Below, piece by piece: positions 24,701 to 33,700 of a stretch of 64,000 nucleotides of DNA. The DNA comes from Mya arenaria. Taxonomy: Eukaryota > Mollusca > Bivalvia > Myida > Myidae. Location of the stretch: the NCBI RefSeq assembly GCF_026914265.1, contig NC_069130.1:930001-994000 (forward strand), read 5' to 3'. The notes under the pieces were generated by a model. It did no database searches and was not told the DNA's origin. It saw only the letters and a list, made by a program, of their open reading frames with translations. The first letter of the stretch is position 1. Each line of letters begins with the position of its first letter. Position numbers and translations under genes: made by a program.

Positions 24701-27700
24701 CCATAATCATGGTTCTAGATCCCAAATTTCAGATCAATGAATATTGATTAGGGATGCAAACGAATATTCGAATATTCGAATATTCGATCGAACGTTTGAT
24801 ATTCGAATGTCAAAATCGGTATTCGAATATTCGATGTTTTTTTTGTTTGATAACAAATAAACCTTTTGCCTACAACTGTGTTGTTGTATTTATTCACTTG
24901 TCTTTTTACAACGACTGATCCCTTATGCCAGGGGCGTGAACGCTATGACACTATACACGTGTCACATGTTAATAAGGGACATATCGTCGGCGACTATATA
25001 AACAGTACCCGTAAATTTACGAAAAATGGCTATTAGACAAGTGACATCAAACAATTATTTTCGGTAAATTTTAATGACCATGCCAATAAAAGATATACGG
25101 AAACAGCAACCAAAGTGGTGTCATGGTTGCCAATTAAGTTGTGCAATATAGCTCAAATCGCCGTAATAATATGAATGACACGTGCTAGTTATGTGCTCTA
25201 AACTATCTTTCATGTTTCAAAATGTCGCTCGTGCGATGAAATGTAACTGTATAGTATAGCGTTTTAGGATAATGTTGTACAATAAATGAGTCAAAATTCA
25301 GGGTCATTTTCGTTTTATTACTGAACTAATCCCCCATTAGGTTTGGATTTACATAGATATATTATGTAGAGATCAATCCCAGAACGAGGCTCTCGTCCTA
25401 CGGAAAGACCCTCCGTTGGTGATCACGACATTCGACCGGGAATTTACGATCATGTTTTTTTTTGCAAATATGAATGCTGTGGAATTGAAATTAATTTGGC
25501 TTTTTATTTGTTCAAAATATTTTGCTTTTTGTTGGATTTATCAGGGTCCGTCGCGTGTACCGGCTATGGCAAAAGCCCCGGCTATAAATGTAGAATATAA
25601 TAATAGTAGTTAACTACATTTCTTAAATATTAATTTTGTTAATCGAATATTCGAATATTCGATCGAAAGAATCACCGAATATTCGAATATCAATTTTCCC
25701 ATTCGTTTACATCCCTAATATTGATCAGTTAACGCATAACCAGCAAAACCCTTAATCTTTAAACACAACCCTAAATGGCAATTAGCCAGTAAACAATACA
25801 CAGGATATTTGACACCCTGTGGTGGCATCACGTCCATAAAAACAGCACCTGGTCAGCTGGGGATGAACAAGACAGATTGAGACATTTCTTAAACTGTGCT
25901 TTAAAGGTTTTTAAAGTTTTGGTGAAATTAGTCATGCTTTAGCTGCTTTAGGCAGGAGGTCCCAGGAAGTTTTCAATGTAGTGTTTTAAACTAACCATTT
26001 TTTCCCCCCTTTTAACCTTTATTTGGATACCAGACTACAGTTGTATAGACCGTTATTGTCATCCTTTGAAACTATGGCTATGATTGCAGGGTCAGACCCT
26101 GTTCCACCTTGGCAAGAGCCAAAATTCCCGACCGAGTGTTTCACCCTGACTGTCAATGCCCACCACCTATCAATCCTACCCGTGGTACAGCGACACCAGC
26201 GCTGCGTACGGGCGATACGTGACCTCTCCCGGGTCGTTGAAGAGCTTGAGAATTCTGAGCCCATTTGGAAACACTTTCCGCAGGCAGCTCGCAATCGACA
26301 GATTGTGAAGAAATATAAACAACAGTTCCAGGTCTGTACTGCTTAGCTTTGTAAACTGAATGAAATAAATTGAAAGAGAAAGTAAAGAGGTGTAGAACCC
26401 GCACAGTAAATTTTAACACACGGGTGTAACATGGTGGAAATGAGAGTGTAAGATATAATGTTAACTAAACTAAGCTTAACAATTTCTTCTCCAGAGGTTA
26501 CAGAAGAGCAAGCTGTGTGCCGAGGCTGCCATTATGGATGAATCTTTGTTACGTAGATGCTTACAGTTTTACAGCGTTCTGGCAGAGTACCTGCTGGCGA
26601 TTGCTGATCCTGTGAATAAGGGGTAAGAGCTTGTTACGTAGATGCTTACAGTTTTACAGCGTTCTGGCAGAGTTTTTGCTGGTGATTGCTTATTCTGTGA
26701 ATAAGGGGTAAAAGGCTGTTAGGTAGGGTAGGGAATATCATTCTTGCAGTTTCTTGCAACATTCTAGACCCTTGCAGTTTTACAGCATTCTGGACAAAAG
26801 CTTGATGTGCATTGCAGACCAAGTAAATAAGTTGTAAAGGGGGTGGGGGGAGTGTAACTTTGTAAATATTGGTTCCCATTATATGATTCTTGCAGTTTTA
26901 CAGAACCAATAAACAAGGGATAAGGGGCTACTTTGAGTACATTGAACAAATACTGTACTGAATATTTTGAGAGAAAAAATATTAGTTCCAGTAGATTTTT
27001 TCCCAAAGTGTATTGAACTGATCTTCATGTGCTCCTTAATTATTTTTTTCTGTATTTGAATTTATGTTTCTAGTGTTTGCAATTTACTTTAAAGAAATAA
27101 ACCCTGATTATGTATCTATTTGTTTATATGTTTTTCTTGTTTGGGATTGAAAACTGGTTAGCGCGTTATAGTTAGAATTTTGATTATCCCTTCAGAACTT
27201 GCATGCACTTGTCTTGTTGTTTGTATTAACACAAAATATGTCTTTACCTTTACCTTTCAGAACTATATTACCACTGCCAGCTGAAGTTTCGCCCTTGTTC
27301 CAAGCACTGCCAGAGTTTAACCTGGAAGATGTAGCGGAATTTACGCTCTTTGTTGCTCAGTAAGTATCTTACAGGAGTCAGAAACTTCACTCTTTACAGG
27401 ATTAAAAAAACTTTCAACTCTTAATAACTCTTGACAACTCTTGGCAACTATAACAGATATGTTTAAATGCAGGACAATCTTAGGCTCTTAAAATGCTCCA
27501 AACCTTAGAGCTTAAAGGAGGCTTTGCCCTCTATAACCCCACCAACATGCTGCCCAGGTCCTGCAATAGGGCCTAACTAGGGTCTCACTAGTACCCAGCG
27601 TGATATTCAGGGATCTGGCTTTCAGCATTTCTCAACCCTGAATTTAATAGTAAACCATGTACTGAGTTGATGGCCAGTATGGTGATTTTTTCACAATTAT

Positions 27701-30700
27701 CAAAATTAAGATCTTGAACAAGCCTGTCACTAATACTGAATATCAGCCTGCCACCATCGTGCTGTCCTGGACCTGCAATAGGGCCTTACTAACACCCCCA
27801 GCATAATGTCTGGCTATCAGCAATTCTCACCCCTGATTTTAATGAGATGATGATCAGTCTGGTGATTTTTTCACAATCATCGAACTTGAGATATTGAACA
27901 AATTCAAGTCTATCTATTCCCCATTGTCAACCTGCTGTAATATACCCATGTTTGTATGTTAACAGAGCTATGCCCCAGGCACTAGAAGACCCCTGTACAG
28001 ATAGACTACTGCAGCTGTTGATTGTATTTGTATGCAGTCCTGGCTATGTTAACAACCCATATCTATTGGCCAAACTGGTCGAAGTCATGTTTTACTTCAA
28101 TCCGGCAGTACAGGTAAGCGGATAAAAAGAGGTTATCTCCCTTACCAGAATTGAATGGTAAAATTAAAACATGTGTTTGTGCAGGCATGTGATTCATTAT
28201 CTGGAACAACAGTGATATGGTTTCAACAAGCAATTTACAATAATGCTATTAAAGAGACTAGACACAGATGATAATATTGCAAAGAAAATACTTATCAAAA
28301 TCTTGTTTATAAATAAATTTGATATTGTTGTGTACAACGAATTGAATCTTACTTACTGATGTGTAAAATCGCTTACGACAAATGTATCTTTTGTAGTTTT
28401 GGCATATTTTTCCAATTCCAAATTGGGTTTGTCTACCATGTATTTATTTCACTGATAAATCTCTATAAACCCCCAGAAAGCATGTAATGAATACTTACAT
28501 TGATAATAGCCTGTGGAATGTTTCTCTACAGCCGAGAATGGACAAGATCCATGAGCGACTTCTCCTCCATGACCTGTCCAGGGAGTTCCTGGCCCCAGCT
28601 CTCATGCAGTTCTACACAGGTAACAGAATGATGCAACCTAAAGCCAGAAAAATAAAAATGGATTGTAAAGCATGACCATTTCATTTCAAAACATCTCTTA
28701 AAAGCAGTGCAACATGAAATATATATTCAACTGTTCATAATTTTTTTTTATTTTTTTTTTTATGGAGATTAAGTGGTTAGGAAGTAAAAAACAAGCAACT
28801 TATTACCCGCCCCTCAAATTTTGGAGTAGTTTGTGCCAAATAAACAATATTGGTCATATTAAAATAGTTTAATATTTACTTGTCAGGAAAATAAGTTTTG
28901 AAAAAATAATCTGATTTCACTGCCAAAAAAGAATCTACTAATCCAGAAATCTACTAGATCAAGCAACATGTTTTTGAGCAAGTCCAGTATATATATGTTA
29001 TCACATTAAAGATTTACTCTTACTCCCAAATATGATTTACCGAAACTAATACAAATGATTTGATATAACAATAAGACTGAATAAATATTGAAAACAATGG
29101 TTCTTATGAAGGATACCGAGTTTAAATTGAAAGAAAGGTGCAGAAAACATGATTGCAGTAAATCTTAAAGCATTCACCAATCATTTAAAAAATTTGCGTA
29201 TATATAGCTATTAAATACACAATTACAGTATTGTAATCAGTATTTTTTTTTTTTTTTTTTTAATTCATTATTTTGGAAGTAGTTAAAGGTATATCACTCA
29301 AAATTTATGTTTGTTATTCATGTGTATGTATTGATTTTGAATAAAAGTGTCACTTTAAGTATAATTTTTAGAAAATAATCATTATTATCATATAAATTAA
29401 TCTCTGCGATTTCCCTATTTCAGACATTGAGTCTACTGGGTCAAGCAACGAGTTTTATGACAAGTTCAGCATACGCTACCACATTAGTATCATCTTCAAG
29501 GCCATGTGGGGCATACACTCGCATCAGCTCAAGATCATCGAAGAAGCAGAGTATGTATCGGTATTATTATCTCCGATGTTATATAAACTATATGTAACAA
29601 GTTTAGTATAATATGTTGCAATATCATTAACTTCAAGGCCTTGTGGGGCATACACTCACATCAGCTCAAGATCATCGAAGAAGTAGGGTATGTATCAGCT
29701 TAAAAACCGCCTATGTTATATAAGCTATAAGTAACAAGTAATACTTTGCCGCACCATTATTAACTTCAAGGCCTTGTGTGGCTTAACGTCTACAGATCAC
29801 CAAAGAAGCAAAGTTTGTAAATAAGTTTAAATAGCGCCTATGTTATACAAACAAGATTAACAAGTTTAGTTAAGGTAACCACATCATTATAAACTTATAG
29901 GTCATGTAGACCATTGGTTACACCAGCTGAAGATCATCAAAGAACCAGAATGTTTTAGGAAATTAGGAGTGTACATCTAGATTTAATTAGCTCATCTGTT
30001 TTTGAAAGAAAAAAAAAGATCATTGCCATTCAATTGTCTTTGGAAGGGCTGGCAATAACATCATGCTGAACTCAATCTTCCAAAAACTTGGAAACATCTG
30101 TTGAAAGTTTGGATTTGTATAATGTTTTGTTGAAACTTGGTCAAACTAGCCATGGTTACCTTACATCAATATTAAAAAGTAGTATTTCATCATCTTTACA
30201 AAGTTATATTATTTCAAAATATCTCAGTATAATATGGCTTGGCTGAACAGTACAATTGAAATTGATCTGTTACTATTGATTCCGTTCTTGAAAATGTATG
30301 ACAAAATAATACATTCTCAAGACTTGGTATACTGACTGTCGTAGTGACCAACGGACTGACCATCTGACAGACTATCCAACCATTAAATGTATATTCCACT
30401 GTGATTTTCATACCAGATTTTTTAAGACCAATATATAGTTTTGTTTGTTATCCCTTTATTCCTGTTTCTTGTATATTTACAGCAAGGGGAAGCAGTTTGT
30501 GAAGTTTGTGAACATGTTGATGAACGACACCACATTTCTGCTTGACGAAAGTCTTGACTGCCTCAAGCGAATACACGAGGTACAGGAACTCATGACTTCT
30601 GACGAGTGGAACAAGAAATCTCAAGTAAGTATATTTATTCACTGAGGTTATTGTTGTTGTTTTTTGGCATTTTTTATTGTCTATATTTGGTAATATTGTC

Positions 30701-33700
30701 AGTGTCAAAAAGAAATATTTTTTCCAAATGTTTAATAATTGAATAAAAATTCCCAATCAGAAATTTAAAAAAAACATCTGTAACAAAAAACTTTTACTGT
30801 AGTTGATTGTGGTTGAAGCTATATAAGCCCTCAAATAAATTATTAAAAAAGAGTACCTGGTATTTGAGTATACTCCACAAACAAAATCATGTATTAAAAA
30901 ATCCAAGTTTTGTGAAAAAACAAAGGGAAAATTCCCAATTTCAAGGGTAAAGGTCATTTTTTCAAATACCAGGAAAAAAGATGATGTCTATCTGTGTTGT
31001 CATTAAGCAGACTAGGTCAATGCTAACCAGTTAGTGTTAGAAGTTTCACTTAGGTTGGCAATGTTTAGTTAAAATCCCGTCTAACAGTGTAGTCAATAAT
31101 CAGGCTAGTAAGATGCTAGTCAGTTAGTGATAGAGCATTTACTTTGAGGTTGGAGATGTCAGGTTAAATTCCCAAAGTTGCTGCATCATTGTGATCATAT
31201 CGAAGATTATATTAAATAAGAAATGGTGGCTCCCTCACTTTTCACTTGGCATTTGACTACTGTTCAGGGGGCTTTGTATTATTAAGGACATTGGTTAAAC
31301 ACTGGAAAGTTGTCTTTTGTGTATCATTATTTAACACAGGGCATACTAAAATGGCCATGGAGTCTGTTATAGAAAAGGTGGGGTCATGGGGCCCTGACAT
31401 ACTGATGTATGTGACCATGACTTTTCCACTATGCTGTCAATTCATAAAAAACATTTGAAATATGTACAGAGTCTTTTCATTGGTTATCCTAAATCACAAT
31501 ATCTTAATAATGCTCATATGAATATGTATGTGTTGAATGAACTGTAACTATCATTTAGAACTTGTATACATTCAGGAGCAGCAGCAGACAGAGCAGCGAC
31601 AGCTGGCAACAGACGAGAAACAGTGTCGGTCGTACCTGACCCTGGCCACTGAGACAGTAGATATGTTCCATTACCTGACCAACAAGATACAGAAACCCTT
31701 TCTCATACCAGTGTGTATTATAGAGTTATAAATATAAATATATGATCATTATTATTTCTCCATTGGCCATGTTATATTGGCATCACGGTTTCAAACAGCA
31801 TCATATTTAACCTTGACCACTGAGATGGTTGATATATTCCATTACCTGAACACAGGTGAACAAAATACAGAAAGCCTTTCTCATGCTATGACTTATGGTT
31901 CAGTTATAAATATATTATAATTATGAATACCCCATGGGCAATATAATATTGTAATTGACCGAATGGTATCTGTAACAGTTGTGTTTAACCTGACCATCAA
32001 GATACAGAAGCCTTTTCTCCTGCCAGTATGTATTGGAGTCATTATATAGTAATTACCATATTTCCTTAATGTTTGAATACTGGCACCTGAGTGTGAAACA
32101 GTTGTTTCTGGAAATTCCTGTTATAAGTAACTGCTCGTTTTTCTAGAATAAGCTGTCAGACTGGTATATACTTTGAATTACAACCTTAAGAAAGCTGAGA
32201 AAGTCAGTCCATGGAAAATATTGCTTGGACCTTCATTTTAACACATCCATTGACACACCTGATTTTAGTAAATAAAATGTAATTTCCTTTCCCCTAGTGG
32301 TCAAATTCAAAACACAAGCCCGCAAGCACTGCACTGGTAAAATGTTTTCTGGCCTTGCTGAAACTTTGAATTTTATAAAGCAGGGCTTGTTTTGCCAAGC
32401 AATAGTATCAGAATTCGGGCCTGTTCATCCATAAATCTAATTTCGATGTTGTAATCCCCTTACTTCCAGGAATTGGCTGACAGACTTGCCGCCATGTTGA
32501 ATTTTAACCTACAGCAGCTCTGCGGTTCCAAGTGTAAGAATCTTAAGGTCCGAAACCCGGAGAAATACGGCTGGGAGCCTAAGAAGCTGCTGGATTATCT
32601 CACAGACATCTACCTTCACCTTGACTGCCCAGAGTTTTTAGAGGCTATTGCTAATGATGAGGTGAGTTTACAGGACTTTTACTATGAATTTTTTTTATAA
32701 TATGGCTTTAAGTTGAGAACAAATTAACTTTGTAACATTATGATTATCAGAAAGACATGGTCCTGACAGCATTATGGCTTGACAGCGTTATGGCTTCAAA
32801 ATTTCATCTTTGGTTTATACCCAACCAACCATTTATATGGTGAGCTGAGGAAGCCATGACTGATTTAACCAACCAAGGTGAGTATTTTGGCTGGGTCAAA
32901 CAAAAATGCAGCCATATCGGTGCCACTTCACAGATTTGTAGACATACTGACCATCATGTTTTTTGCTCTAAAACTGTTGTCTTGTGAACAAAAAGAATAT
33001 TCCCCTTAAACGATACACTCCGTTTGCAAATATATTTATGATGTAAACCATTTTATTCCAGAGATCCTATCGCAAGGAGCTGTTTGATGACGCTATTGTG
33101 CGTATGCGGCGAGCGTGCATCAAGGTCGAGACAGACATCGAGAAATTCCGGAACATTCAAGAAAAGGTTGAGAGGATTGTCGTACAAAAAGCTCAGGACG
33201 AGAGAGATTATGGGGAGATTCCAGATGAGTTCAGGGGTAAGTGCCATTCACCTTTATCCGTTATATTCAAAGCATAAAGGGATAGTGCACGTTTTCAGGC
33301 CAGATTTAATAATATCTTGGTGAATATATTTGTAAATTTAAAGCTGCACTCTCACAGATTGAACGTTTTGACAACTTTTTTTTTTTTATCTTGGAACGAG
33401 CCAATTTTTGTGAAAATGCATAGACACCAGTGATATAAGACTGCTGACAGCATTATGGCTTGACAGCGTTATGGCTTCAAAATTTCGTCTTTGGTTTATA
33501 CCCAACCAACCATTTATATGGTGAGCTGAGGAAGCCATGACTGATCAAACCATGCTGGCAGTTTTCTTAAACTGTTAGTAACGCTTTTAGCCATAAAACA
33601 TTAATTTTCGAACGGAAATATGAAAATCTACGATCTGATCTTTTGTCAGCAGTCTTATATCACTGGTTTGAAGATCTTCACGAAAAAATTGAATCATTCT

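Noticed and set aside
26023-26089. Upstream extension of UBE4B exon 17 (open frame continues to the left)
   Set aside because: The acceptor TGATTGCAG at 26089 fits the phase of exon 16 and the conserved start of the next block ([17 protein letters not shown]); upstream residues show no similarity. Some doubt remains.
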